From Agelas oroides (taxonomy: Eukaryota; Porifera; Demospongiae; Agelasida; Agelasidae): DNA of 64,000 bases. The notes below the pieces were generated by a model that was not told the DNA's origin, ran no database searches, and was given only the letters and a program-made list of their open reading frames with translations. Location of the stretch: the NCBI GenBank assembly GCA_949130485.1, contig OX422190.1, positions 8,935,547 through 8,999,546 of the forward strand, given 5' to 3'. Positions within the stretch are counted from its first letter, which is position 1; each line of letters begins with the position of its first letter. A program made the position numbers and the translations under genes. Below are positions 10,901-20,754 of this stretch, piece after piece.

Positions 10901-13900
10901 GTAGCTCTACTATAGTGGGAATTGAAGGATTCTTCAGATTGGATAGCCTCGTTCCCTGGCTCTCCCCACGCTCTGCAAGTGACGGAAGGCTGGGTGGGGC
11001 CAGGAAACGAGACTACAGATTGAATGTGGTATGCCCACTGAGAATCTCTCCCTCAAGTTTTAACGGTTACTATCCAGACCTCCACCTCAGCTTTTTGCTT
11101 GCATTACTGCAGCAACAAAACATGACTCATTAAGTACGTATGTACTATCAACAATCACTTATCATGCAGGCTGACTTGCTCTTATCATGCAGGCTGACTT
11201 GCTCTTCAAGCAAGAGGAGAAAGACAAGTCAGAAGCTACTGCTAAAACACTGGACCTTGGTAAGAATGTGTTTGTGTGGAATGTATTCATTGCTGTCTAC
11301 GTGTATGGTGTTTTGGTGTAATGTTTTTCATGATTTCAAGAGTTTGCATTCTGTATATCTAGAAAATGCCAAACTGCAGATGGACTTGGTTAAAGTCGAG
11401 GAGGTAAGTTCAATTACCCTACCCTACAACTCTCTACCATGCACTGCCATGGCTCTGTCACACTTGAGGCTTGTTTCCAGGCTCTCTCCACTGTCATACT
11501 CTGCCATAGCTATTCATTACTCTATGCCTTATCTATTACTGTACATTCAGCATCATAATCATCATCACCATAGTCAGTCCACGAATATTTATCTTCTGAT
11601 ATGTCAAGTGATCTTCATTTTACCCACAGCTGGAGGGCAAGATCACCAATGAGCTCAAGGCACTTAAGGAGAGCATCAAAACCATGACCGAAGTAAGATG
11701 AAGTGTATCAGATTAATAAAATGTTGCGTTTTGAAGAGGTGTTGTTTTATCACCAAATCCTGATTTTGGAGTAAAGCATGGTACCACTTAAGATATTGAC
11801 GGATTATAGTGCCAATGAACTTGGGAGTCATATGTCTGTTCATGTCTGTACCAGCCTCGTTCCCAGCCTCCCCACCCATCTTTTACTGCTGGTACTGTAA
11901 GCGACAGAAGGCTGGGCGGGAGCCTAAGAACAAGGCTAGTCTGCACTGCATGGAAGCAGAAGCACAACGCAGTACACTATAGAATAAAATTGCATATTGA
12001 AGACACATTTCATCACCTGATTTTGGAGCACAATTGACAAATGCACTAAATTGGGTTTAACATATTGGTACTACTGAGGTTGGTAGTCGCATGTCTCATC
12101 CTGTGCATACTGCATACATGTAGCTGTGCATACTGCACAGCTACATGTAGGTGCTTCAAGCATGCGCAACTGTAATGGTGCTCAATCATCTTCTCTTGCA
12201 GGAGGTGGAGGTGTACAGTGACCTACAAGGACTGCACACGGGAGAGGAGGAGAAGAGAAGGGTAGGTGCCATCCCCTCTGACAAACAGTGACATTGATAA
12301 ACCAAAAGATCAACTAATAGCACAGTCAGCACAGCTACATAAGTGGGCCTTTAAAATGGTGCGGGCATAAGATGAGAAACTGTTTGCAACAAATAGTGGA
12401 AAAAACAGAAACATTAATGTTATTAGGTGATACTGTCTAAACCAAACCCCCAACATATACCCAGTGACCTGAGAGTTCTGTATTAATAATACTTTATTTA
12501 TTTGATGTAAAAGAAACTGTAAAATGAGGTCAGGAGTATACTAGCCTCATTCCCAAACCTTCCCTGGCTGGCTTCAGTTTTCAGTATGTGGTATTTTGTC
12601 ACAGCTGTGTGTTGTGAACTTCAGTGCTATTTTTGTCGTAGCTGCTAGCTGAGGAGAAGGAGAAACTGATGGAGAAAAGAGAAGCAACAAAGAAACGTGA
12701 GTTGAGTAAACGTGTACGATTTTTTGCAATAATCTTTATTTTGAGACATTTTGAGGACACTTAATTTACTGGGGTTAGTTATGAAGAGAGCCAAAGTGCC
12801 AAAAGGTCACAAAGAAAGTTTTACCTACATGCCATCATTGCCAAGAATCCTCGCTAATTTCACAAATGTGGTAACATGCGTTTGCAATCCACAGATTGTT
12901 CAGAATTTACCTTGCTCTCTTGATGGCTCTTAGGGAGTGCTTGATTTCATTTTGCATTGCTCCTTAACACTACTGCATTGGTTAGAAACATTACATATGT
13001 TGTAGCTAATGTCTTCCTAACAAACTGTAGGCGGCTTATTTTTTATCATCTCACTCTTGTAGGGACGCAAGATTTAGAAAGTGAATACGATGCAGCGAAA
13101 GCACAACTGGAAGCAAATGACACATACACACAGGTTTGAGTGATCATCTTGCTTTTGAGTTAGTTCAGGAAGTCTACTAAAAACACTGAACATTCAGTCA
13201 CAACATTTGTCAAAACTGAGTAACCGTTGATATTTCACTTTCAGTGAATGTAATCAAACAATAAAGTTGTTTACCTCTGCAGCTGGGTAATCTTGAGAGA
13301 AAGTGGCAACATCATGAACAGAACAACTTTGTCATGAAAGAATGTATCCTTCTTGCTTGCTACATGAGACCCTCATTCCCACTCCTTGTTCCAACATCCC
13401 TCCCTACCACTATCAATTTCAGGCTTTCCTTTTCCTTTGAAGTTTAGTCTGACCCCTAGCTATCCTAGGACCATGTGACTACTAGTGTGTCACAGAGGAG
13501 GTAGGACAAGGTAATATACTAGAAAATGTAGAACATTGTGGGGGCGAGCCTGAGCGAAGCTGATCCCAGCCTGATCCTTGAGTGAATATCATCAACAAAG
13601 CAGATAAACGGTTTTAGTGTGCTTAATTTGCTCAGGAATGCACTAAAAGTTATGTGATACACATACCCTCACGCCCAGGCTCTCCCCAGGCCTGGGTGTG
13701 AGGGTAGTGATACACAGAGCTTGTACTACCTCCTCTGGATGGTACGAGGCAAAAAGTGTATGTTGTGTATTTCGTAAGGCCCCAATTCGTTGATTTTTAG
13801 TTTCGAATGCGGGTGGGCGGGTATTACCATTATGTAGCCGGCAGATATTTCTCATCAAAGAACTCAACAAACATGATGTCAGGAGGATCAGCGCTCGTTA

Positions 13901-14286
13901 TATGCCACTGTAGAAGGGTTCTTTGGATTCTGTGCAGTAGACAGACACGTTTGGTAGCGTTACGTTCATCGCTACGCTTATCCGGTTCGTCCGTATGTCG
14001 TTAGTACACGATAATGGTGATAAATTCAATCACAGAAAATTTGTGCAGGCGGCCGATGAGAAACTAATAATCAACGAATTGGGGCCTAATGTAGGGATGA
14101 GGTTTGATGTAAGCATTCGGGGAAACTGTATAATACACTGGATGCAAGTGTGCCTTAACCACCTCAGACATAGCTGCACGCCAGGCAGAGGGTGACTACC
14201 AACAGGTGGCGAAGGAGGTGGCAGCCTCCATGAAGGCCTACAACTCCCTGCTCTGTCAGTCCCTCTCTGGGGTGACTGCTAACTAA
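3426..14286 (+). CDS. IFT74: Intraflagellar transport protein 74 (IFT-B core)
   Basis: Core IFT-B subunit that pairs with IFT81 through long coiled coils in cilia and helps carry tubulin. Exons: 3426-3466, 3637-3734, 4165-4175, 4742-4796, 5231-5308, 5449-5497, 6236-6334, 6915-6975, 7104-7163, 7522-7583, 7789-7867, 8144-8203, 8410-8502, 8718-8866, 9010-9143, 9515-9555, 10416-10472, 10739-10792, 11193-11259, 11363-11403, 11630-11692, 12202-12261, 12642-12696, 13063-13133, 13283-13343, 14168-14286. All junctions are GT-AG and phases chain without a break to 605 codons; the human protein is about 600. The N-terminus is basic and Pro/Gly/Arg-rich (RPPTGMRGRV, GTSARPGSRGG), then family blocks follow: SQIKVADRPVTQQGL, EIKELQGEMADYN, LLKQVKADNHEIAS, ERKWQHHEQNNF. 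The first exon is the least certain; an in-frame ATG at 3645 is an alternative start. Exon 3 is only 11 nt. The 3' end converges on the GT14 gene. Confidence 0.96.
3478..3620 (+). repeat. CT-rich polypyrimidine tract, IFT74 intron 1
   Basis: About 140 bp of CTCCCCTCCTCC-type sequence on the coding strand lies just before the exon 2 acceptor. Similar tracts precede other IFT74 acceptors (about 4996-5200, 7214-7507, 7589-7780, 8262-8395, 8925-9008). They generate spurious open frames. Confidence 0.85.
4165..4175 (+). other. IFT74: IFT74 11-nt microexon
   Basis: GATCTGGAGTG sits between a CACTCAAAG acceptor and a GTAAGT donor. Without it, exon 2 (ending in phase 1) would join exon 4 out of frame and hit a stop within a few codons. 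With it the join reads ...TGSGVMPGTSARPGSRG, matching the IFT74 family. No other small insert in this intron repairs the frame as well. Confidence 0.8.
4311..4387 (+). repeat. Dispersed repeat, copy 1
   Basis: A roughly 77-bp segment (CATGAACAATCAATGAACC ... ATGCAAAGTCACCCACTGCG) recurs in the same orientation at 19811-19889. Both copies are intronic. No terminal inverted repeats were found. Confidence 0.7.
5607..5845. mobile_element. Long-TIR MITE, copy 1 (IFT74 intron 6)
   Basis: Terminal inverted repeats of about 43 bp begin CAAGAGCACATTAGAACAGG and end CTATTATGCGCTCTTG. The interior is AT-rich and carries an unpaired element core (AGTACTAAAAATAGTAAC). It is a diverged relative of the copy at 5919-6179. 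There is no coding capacity. Confidence 0.75.
5919..6179. mobile_element. Long-TIR MITE, copy 2 (IFT74 intron 6)
   Basis: Perfect 44-bp terminal inverted repeats: CAAGAGCGCATAAGAACGGG at the left, its inverse ending GCGCTCTTG at the right. It is in tandem with copy 1, about 73 bp apart and in the same orientation. The flanking bases (GTACTGGGT, GTATATACCC) are shared by both copies, so the real ends may lie slightly further out. Confidence 0.85.
6859..6903 (+). repeat. Poly-C followed by (CA)n
   Basis: A run of C joined to CA dinucleotides leads directly to the acceptor of IFT74 exon 8 at 6915, where it must serve as the pyrimidine-rich part of the 3' splice signal. Confidence 0.85.
7214..7510 (+). 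repeat. 300-bp CT-rich tract, IFT74 intron 9
   Basis: Nearly the whole intron between exons 9 and 10 is CTCCCTCCTTCC-type pyrimidine sequence on the coding strand. Long open frames on both strands here (Pro/Ser/Leu-rich, or Gly/Glu/Arg-rich on the reverse) are compositional artefacts. Confidence 0.9.
7883..7927 (+). repeat. (GT)n microsatellite
   Basis: About 22 GT dinucleotides lie shortly after the IFT74 exon 11 donor (GTAAGG at 7868). Confidence 0.9.
8671..8712 (+). repeat. Poly-C and (CA)n tract
   Basis: A run of nearly 30 C is followed by CA repeats and then the acceptor ATACTAG of IFT74 exon 14. The run length may be an assembly estimate. Confidence 0.85.
9965..10372. mobile_element. 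Roughly 408-bp foldback element (IFT74 intron 16)
   Basis: Arms of about 130 bp are inverted relative to each other: TAGCCTCGTTCCCAGGCC with TTTTTGATCGCTTGC and CATGCGTGACGTGAGGTA on the left, inverse versions on the right ending AACAAGGCTA. Each arm is itself built from ends like those of the small hairpin family, so this looks like two family members in inverse orientation flanking about 140 bp of unrelated sequence. Flanking duplications are degraded. Confidence 0.7.
10944..11015. mobile_element. TAGCCTCG hairpin MITE (IFT74 intron 18)
   Basis: The ends TAGCCTCGTTCCCTGGC and CCAGGAAACGAGACTA are imperfect inverses. It is flanked by CAGATTGGA (10935-10943) and CAGATTGAA (11016-11024), a 9-bp duplication with one mismatch. 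Confidence 0.78.
11852..11938. mobile_element. Degenerate hairpin MITE (IFT74 intron 21)
   Basis: The ends CAGCCTCGTTCCCAGCC and AAGAACAAGGCTA are diverged family termini. The flanks GTCTGTAC and GTCTGCAC look like a decayed target duplication. Confidence 0.6.
12115..12149. repeat. 35-bp hairpin
   Basis: The 16-bp arms TACATGTAGCTGTGCA and TGCACAGCTACATGTA surround a TAC loop. It lies in IFT74 intron 21. Confidence 0.85.
13664..13706. mobile_element. 43-bp hairpin MITE with 10-bp duplication (IFT74 intron 25)
   Basis: The ends TACCCTCACGCCCAGGC and GCCTGGGTGTGAGGGTA are near-perfect inverses. It is flanked by GTGATACACA on both sides (13654-13663 and 13707-13716). It is the shortest member of the family seen here. 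Confidence 0.82.
13778..14086. mobile_element. PIF/Harbinger-like MITE (IFT74 intron 25)
   Basis: Inverted termini GGCCCCAATTCGTTGAT and ATCAACGAATTGGGGCC are flanked by TAA on both sides (13775-13777, 14087-14089). A 3-bp TAA-type duplication with GGC-rich ends is characteristic of PIF/Harbinger elements. The 309-bp interior has no transposase. It ends only about 80 bp before the last IFT74 exon. Confidence 0.78.
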
Positions 14287-15833
14287 CTAATCAGAATTAC
14301 TGTATCCTATAGCACATTCTGGTGACTAAATTTAGCATGATGTCATTATTATGCTCAGCATTAGATAATTATGTACATTGAGAGATACTTAAGACATGTC
14401 TGAATCTAGAACTATGGGCTATAAACAAAGGTTACATGTAAGGTGTAGGTCTCTAGAAATAAGATCAGGTCCTACAGATGCTGAACCAGACCACTGACCA
14501 CAAGTGTAATTCAGTGAAACCTGTCTGGAGCCTTTCAACAGTGGTCCGACAGGTCTATTGTGAAACCTGTCTGGAGCCTTTCAACAGTGGCCCGACAGGT
14601 CTATTCAGTGAAACCTGTCTGGAACCTTTCAACAGTGGTCCGACAGGTCTATTCAGTGAAACCTGTCTGGAGCCTTTCAACAGTGGTCCGACAGGTCTAT
14701 TGTGAAACCTGTCTGGAGCCTTTCAACAGTGGTCCGACAGGTCTATTCAGTGAAACCTGTCTGGAGCCTTTCAACAGTGGTCCGACAGGTCTATTCAGTG
14801 AAACCTGTCTGGAGCCTTTCAACAGTGGTCCGACAGGTCTATTCAGTGAAACCTGTCTGGAGCCTTTCAACAGTGGTCCGACAGGTCTATTCAGTGAAAC
14901 CTGTCTGGAGCCTTTCAACAGTGGTCCGACAGGTCTATTCAGTGAAACCTGTCTGGAGCCAGGACTAGTGGCCAGAATGAAGAGGTGGTGGCTATTGTTT
15001 TTTTTTTATGAACTGTGTGCAGCTGCAAGGCTTCCCCATTGACTCCCATACATTAGCGTGAGTTAGACGTATGATAAAAAGCCTTTTACAGTCACGTGAG
15101 AGTCCGCATCAGTACTACAAGTTACATGAGAATCCGTATCAGGTACTGCAAGTCACGTGCGTGCGTCTGAACGTGCAATGAAATCAAAGGTTTGTATCGT
15201 TAAATCATTAACACCATAGTACCAAGCTATACCAGGGGTGGGGGGGGGGGAATATGGGCTAGTGGCCAGAATGAAGAGGTGTGGCTATTGTGTATTATCT
15301 ACAAAATCATCATAATGAAAGTCTCTTGACCCTCTTGTGGTCAGACACCTTTTGAAACACTATTAACATTCTTGGCACTAAATATAACATCTTTACCCCA
15401 CCTTGCTTGTATAAATGTGTATGCATGTATTGGTAGAGGTCCTGTAAGCCTTAGCACAAGTGCATTCTATTACAGGTAGCTCACTGGGTTAATTAACAAT
15501 GCATAGTTGCTGCTGTGAAATCCATCTAATATAGTAGCTACCATTAATATAATCAATACACAATGTCATCTGCACAGTGGAACCTGTCTATCATCGTATA
15601 TACTCCACTTCACCCTTGTTATTCCACATGATGACTACATTTAGCATCACATTGATTACTGTGCTCAGCATTTGTTAATGAGACTGAGATACTGCATGTA
15701 CACTGGATAATTGGGTACCTAGGCCTGCAACAGTGCAGGAGTCATATTAGGTCCATATGCAGTATGCAAGTCAATCACTGATACTTGCATGCCAAGCCTT
15801 GACCCATGATCCACACGACTATTTTAGCATCAG
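14287..15833. other. Convergent intergenic region
   Basis: This lies between the IFT74 stop and the GT14 stop. It contains the minisatellite at 14514-14960, a duplicated segment (AGTGGCCAGAATGAAGAGGT at about 14969 and 15261) and a poly-G run near 15240. No gene or clear polyadenylation signal was recognised. Confidence 0.7.
14514..14960 (+). repeat. 46/48-bp minisatellite with hairpin-forming units
   Basis: Nine full units and one partial unit start at 14514, 14560, 14608, 14656, 14702, 14750, 14798, 14846, 14894 and 14942. Each begins GTGAAACCTGTCTGGAGCC and ends GGTCCGACAGGTCTATT, with or without CA. Each unit carries the inverse pair ACCTGTC and GACAGGT, so each single strand could fold. 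Long open frames on both strands follow from the 48-bp period and are not evidence of a protein. It may lie in the IFT74 3' UTR. Confidence 0.93.
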
Positions 15834-17276
15834 TCACTCTGCCAAACAGTCTTTCTCATGTTCACGTCTGTTCTGTTCAACTAGTCTCTGCTCCATACAG
15901 TCCATAACTACATGGTCCATCTCCATAAAGTACTTGTTGAAGAAGAATGTGTGTCCATCGACTCCCTGGCTGTAAATCAAGGGAAGATCGCCACTACCCA
16001 CTATACAAATGTTATGATAGTTTCTACCTTTGCACACAGGAGGAGTATGTTTGTGCCAGTTTTCAAGCCACACACATGTGCACACTTGGGGCACAGTGAT
16101 ACCCTTCTTGGGGCGGCCGCCTGGTACATCTGGTAGTCTGTACAGAGATGAATAAAAATGCTCCTCTGGAACTTTGACATCTTTCACATACTCTCTGAGT
16201 GCAATGGCTGTTTTGTTGGTCAGGAAAAAGGACACAAATGCTCTACTGTTAGCCATGTAACTCCAACCTTTATAGATCTTGATACCGTATGGCACAGGCC
16301 CCAGTTTACTCCATGTGTAACGATTATGTCCAACAATTGCCAGAAACATTCGATCCATTATACTATCTACAGCAACTTTGTAGGCTAAACGATTTAAGTC
16401 AGCTTCTGGTACTTCAAACGAATCGATAGCAGAAGATCCATTCAGTTTCATTAGACTCTGAACAATCTCTCTGTTTGTCATCAGTGGTAGCTCTCGACCA
16501 CACAAGTTAATAACGTACTTCCACCTGGAGGTTTCAAATTTCAAAAGGTCTTGCATACAGTTCAACTGAGCATCAAAGATACTGTGATGTTCATAGTACA
16601 CTCTTTCCAGTTTCGAGGCAATAAAAACATTGTTTAGACAGTGGGAAATGTGTAGAAATGGCCTCACAAAGTCCATTCCTTGTCTTGCATCTGGATGAAT
16701 GCAGTACAGGTTCTGGGGTCGATAAATGACCTTCAGTAGCCTCAGCACTTGCTGCACATTAGTGTACACTACTAGGACATATGCCAAAGGAAAACTCTCC
16801 TCTTCACGAGATATGTAGAAATTATTAACGTATTCCTCAACTACATGAGAACAGTTGTTAAGACTCCTCAAAAAGTGTTCTTCTGACTCCGCATTTTTCC
16901 ATGTTCTAAGCTTTTCTTTCACTCTCACAAACTCTTCCTCGTCTCCCGCTCTAAGGGCTCTACAGTCAGCCTCTATCCTTGGCTGAACGAGAGTCACTAC
17001 ATTCTTCTTCCAAGATTGCACCTCGGTGACATCACAGTGGTCTTGCCTGGGGGTCCAGGTGGCGTTAATGGGTAGCAATCTGAACGATGATTCAGACAAG
17101 TACTGCCGCTCAGGGGAGCTGGTCACGTACACGTACGCAACATTCACTATCTGAAGAAAGAGAATGAACGATAAAATAATCAGAAGCGATGTCTTGAGGA
17201 GGTGAAGAGATGATTTGCAACAACGGATCGACCATAATCCAATGAATAGCACTGAAGTGCTTAACCCTCGGCGCAT
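15834..17276 (-). CDS. GT14 core-2/I-branching N-acetylglucosaminyltransferase-like protein
   Basis: A single-exon 480-residue protein of glycosyltransferase family 14, whose animal members add beta-1,6-GlcNAc branches to mucin-type or poly-LacNAc glycans in the Golgi. Topology is type II: a short basic N-terminus, a membrane segment at about residues 30-51 (LLIILSFILFLQIVNVAYVY), a stem, then the lumenal domain. Family blocks are FPLAYVLVVYT, PQNLYCIHPDA, NVFIASKLERVYYEHHSI, DAQLNCMQDLL, WKYVINLCGRELPLMTN and VPEEHFYSSLYRLPDVPGG; the Glu in the last block corresponds to the proposed catalytic base. The only Met before the membrane segment is at 17276, inside the terminal repeat of the adjacent MITE, and the first 11 codons are shared with MITE copy A at 1088-1121. 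Either the element supplied the start, or an unseen upstream exon exists. Family membership is firm, exact specificity is not. Confidence 0.93.
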   Translation of the reverse strand: MRRGLSTSVLFIGLWSIRCCKSSLHLLKTSLLIILSFILFLQIVNVAYVYVTSSPERQYLSESSFRLLPINATWTPRQDHCDVTEVQSWKKNVVTLVQPRIEADCRALRAGDEEEFVRVKEKLRTWKNAESEEHFLRSLNNCSHVVEEYVNNFYISREEESFPLAYVLVVYTNVQQVLRLLKVIYRPQNLYCIHPDARQGMDFVRPFLHISHCLNNVFIASKLERVYYEHHSIFDAQLNCMQDLLKFETSRWKYVINLCGRELPLMTNREIVQSLMKLNGSSAIDSFEVPEADLNRLAYKVAVDSIMDRMFLAIVGHNRYTWSKLGPVPYGIKIYKGWSYMANSRAFVSFFLTNKTAIALREYVKDVKVPEEHFYSSLYRLPDVPGGRPKKGITVPQVCTCVWLENWHKHTPPVCKGRNYHNICIVGSGDLPLIYSQGVDGHTFFFNKYFMEMDHVVMDCMEQRLVEQNRREHEKDCLAE

Positions 17277-18170
17277 AATATTAATGCAGAGTCACAGGAC
17301 ATAGCTAAGTAGGCGAAGGAAATTCATGCGGTATGATGGTACACTAGATAGCTAGCTGAGACTACACAAAGTCGTACAGGATAACAGTGTCCCAAGTTGT
17401 CCTACTAGCCCTTTACCTTCCCCCAACAAACCCCTCCCTAATGTAGTGAGCATGTGTAGTGAGTAGGGAATCTGTGGGATACTCCCTGGTAATCCTGGAT
17501 ATGTACCATGCCTTACATACATATTGTAGCAGTATTGACCATGCCTGTACATACATATTGTAGCAGTATTGAGCATGCATGTACATACATATTGTAGCAG
17601 TATTGAGCATGTATGTACATACATATTGTAGCAGTATTGACCATGCATGAACGACCTTAATTGCGCGTGGGCGTACCCGAGACTCAGAACAGGAAAAAGA
17701 GCGAAGGTAGCGGCCAACTTATTACATGTATCTAGTTATCGGGGGTTGAATATCATACACACCGAGCGTTGAACGTATAGTTGGTTGAACCATAGATATA
17801 TGAGACGTATCTCATATATCTATGGTTGAACAACGCGCAAAACGTTGCCTTTCCGTTTTAGTCCTATTTTGATTACGTCATGCTTACGTAGAAAAATGCG
17901 ATACATATTCGCGTTCCGGGGGAGCCTGGGAACGAGGCTACAACTAGCGCTCGCCGTGGCAAACGAATCGCAGCATAACTCTTGAACGAAACGTTCTTGG
18001 CGAAATCGGCGATATTTAAACACATCCTCGTTCGGTTTGAAGCCTATCTGCGTCCAAACTTCAGAGATTTAGCCGCCAGGTGAGCCAAGCTAGTTGTAAC
18101 AGACAGACAGACACACAGACAGACAAACGAAGTACTGTAACCCTCGCTGCGCATGCGCGCCGAGGGTTAA
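17261..18170. mobile_element. piggyBac-like MITE, copy B
   Basis: It is bounded by TTAACCCTCGGCGC and GCGCCGAGGGTTAA. It is near-identical to copy A outside two differences: the 176-bp core at 17303-17478 is inverted, and a 34-bp palindrome is inserted at 17791-17824. It fills most of the 1.07-kb gap between the divergently transcribed GT14 gene (start 17276) and the mucin-like receptor gene (start 18348), so it probably contributes promoter and 5' UTR to both. There is no transposase. Confidence 0.75.
17791..17824. mobile_element. 34-bp palindromic insertion inside MITE copy B
   Basis: The arms CATAGATATATGAGA and TCTCATATATCTATG flank CGTA. It is absent from copy A at the matching position. 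GTTGAAC occurs on both sides (17784-17790, 17825-17831) but once in copy A, so this is a recent insertion with a 7-8 bp target duplication. Confidence 0.85.
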
Positions 18171-18347
18171 TAATCAGAGTGTCTTTCATGGTTTATAGTA
18201 GAGTCACATCCGGGAAGCGTGGCTTCTCCTCCCATTATATTACCGACCTCCCAGCTCCGCCCCCATTGCGCATCAAGCCACGCCTCTTTGCGGAGGGGGC
18301 TTGTTTACCGCTTGTAGGACGATGGGTACAGAACGCGGCACCCAAAC
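18171..18347 (+). promoter_or_regulatory. Presumed proximal promoter/5' UTR of the mucin-like receptor gene
   Basis: This is the only non-MITE sequence between copy B and the receptor start codon. It is GC-richer than its surroundings (TCCGCCCCCATTGCGC). An earlier ATG at 18322 opens a different frame and would act as an upstream start. No TATA box is evident. Assigned by position only. Confidence 0.35.
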
Positions 18348-20688
18348 ATGGGTATGCAGGTGTTCGTTGTGGCTCTACTCCTGGCGGTCTTCCTCTCTAG
18401 CGTGGAAGCAGACATCGCATCAGCCAAAAATGGCTGTCACTGTCTAAACTCTGACAACGTACAGGACTCGCACTGTGACGCAAGTAAGAGCCGTAAACAC
18501 AAGTAGGTAGGGGGTGTGGCTGATAAACCACTTCAAGTGGTAGGGGAATATGATTTTTGTTAAAGGATTAACCTGGAGGCACTTGGAGGTATATAAAATG
18601 TAATTGAATTTTTGTGCAGCACTACTGCACGTTATGTGCAGTGTGTTGTGGCGTTTAAACTTTAAATCAAAGTGTACTCTATAAACAGAAAGTATATTTT
18701 ATTTAGTCATATGCAATAGGATAATAGACTCTACTGTTATGGTTCCACTTCTGAAATGCTTAGTCTTGTGCCCAGGCTCTCCGCCACACATGGAGCCTGA
18801 TCCTGGGTACAAGATCATGGAATGCTAACAGTATACACAAGTAATGGTGTAATTTATGAGTTTTGCATGTGACAATCTCACAATTATTATACCAACAGCA
18901 CATAAGAATGCATGGTCTTTTGTTATAACTTACAACCAAAACAGAGCCTATATATTAGTTGTTCGCAAGATTCTCTTTACCACTTTTGTAGGAAGAGTCT
19001 GTGTTGAACACACAACTTGTTTTTGATTGGTCCTTAAGCTTGTTTGTATCGACACTAGCAAATTCACAACAAAATTGTAAACGTTTTGACTACCTTTCAG
19101 TAGTCCTTTTCAGTGGTACTAGTGAATTGGCTATATAATGTTCATGGGATACAAACCTGAGACTACTGGCTTCGATAACTTCTATATAGCCCTTTTGTGA
19201 TTTGCCTTCATGACATATGTTCCTGAGGTAAACAAAAATGTCTACAGTCTGTTAATCTTGCATGTAGCAAAAAAGGGGATTCCCCTTCAATTTATCCCTC
19301 ACAGCTGTCTATCCGAGCTGGTACCACAAGTCACTAACTGCAGCTGCAGGGACGCCGGTGAAACTCACGTGCTATGGGCAACACCCCTGTCTGTCACAAG
19401 ATGTGGTGATAGTCTGGCATATTACTGCTGTGCCCGAAGAGGAGGATAAAGAGGGAGAAGACACGAAGGAGAATAGAGACATGAAAGAGGAGGAGGATGA
19501 GAGAGACACAAAGGATAGGAGAGATGCAAAGAAGGACGAGGATGGAGGGTCTTATCGCACCAACAGTGATCTAGGACACTTATACTTGCAACAAGGACTC
19601 AGTATCTCAGGACATTGTCGAAATTTTTCATGCTATTCTACATTGCATATTCCGGCAGTTGCAGTTAACAATCATACTCAGGTTTGGTGTGGTGTGTACG
19701 CTACGGCTTGTCCCGGGAATGAGCAGAATCTTACCCCACCCATCACTGTCATAGTCGAAGGTAAGCAACTGTTTACAGCAACAAAAAAATCACACACACA
19801 CACACGCATGCATGAACAATCAACGAACCTCATCTCCCTTATAAAACAGGCCTAGATGTTATGCAAAGTCACCCACTGCGCAGGACGCATGCACATGCAC
19901 ACACACACACACACACACTACTTAAATGTGACATTGTATTGTTGCAGGATACATTGTAATAATTGTGGTAACAAATAGTAACGGTATTACAGAATCAGTG
20001 GTAAATCTTTCTGTGGTCATCATGCCACTCTCTACCACTCTCAGGCTCTCTCCTTGGTCCTCCGGGTGATGTGGCAGTGACAGAGCTAAACTCTACCCAC
20101 CTGCGGGTGTCCTGGTTTCCCCCTCCTCCCCCCCTCACACCTTCCCTCACACACTACTCCATTTACATCAACAACTTCACGGAAGATGTCATGGTTCACA
20201 TGACAACAAGGACCCCTAGCCTGGTTGTACCCATGCCTGGAGGCAGTCTGGAGTTTAATGTCCATGCCTGCAGTGCAGCAGGAGAGGGGGAGGCAAGCAG
20301 TGTCATATATAAGAGAGGTGGGTGTGGGTGGGTGTGTGGGGAGGAGGGGGGGGGGGGGGGGGGATGGATATAAATGTGTTTGCTTAGAACATCTCTCAGC
20401 AAAGGTAGTTAGTTGTCTGGTGGTCTCAGTGGCAGTGGTAGATCACCTGTGGCTCAAGCCAGGGGCCCTGGGTTTGATCCCCACAACTGCTGGCTATTCA
20501 TTTCCTCTGTTTTGCCTCTAACATAAAACATTCAAGGCTGTGTTTGTTTGTCAAAGAAATTTTTCCCACTATACACAGATATGTACTACACAAACACATG
20601 CATACCTGGAAAAGGGGGAGTGTATGGATTAGTATGAAATTGTATTGTATGGTACATGCAAACACATAATCACGGCATACTGTACATG

Positions 20689-20754
<66 letters not shown>

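Noticed and set aside
14478-15042. Tandem open frames of the CLEPFNSGPTGLFSET type
   Set aside because: They follow from a 48-bp minisatellite, are open on both strands, have no start context or domain, and some units are 46 bp and break the frame.
18322-18420. ATG at 18322 as the receptor start
   Set aside because: Its frame (MGTERGTQTW) lacks a signal peptide and does not join exon 2 in phase. The ATG at 18348 gives a clear signal peptide and correct phase.
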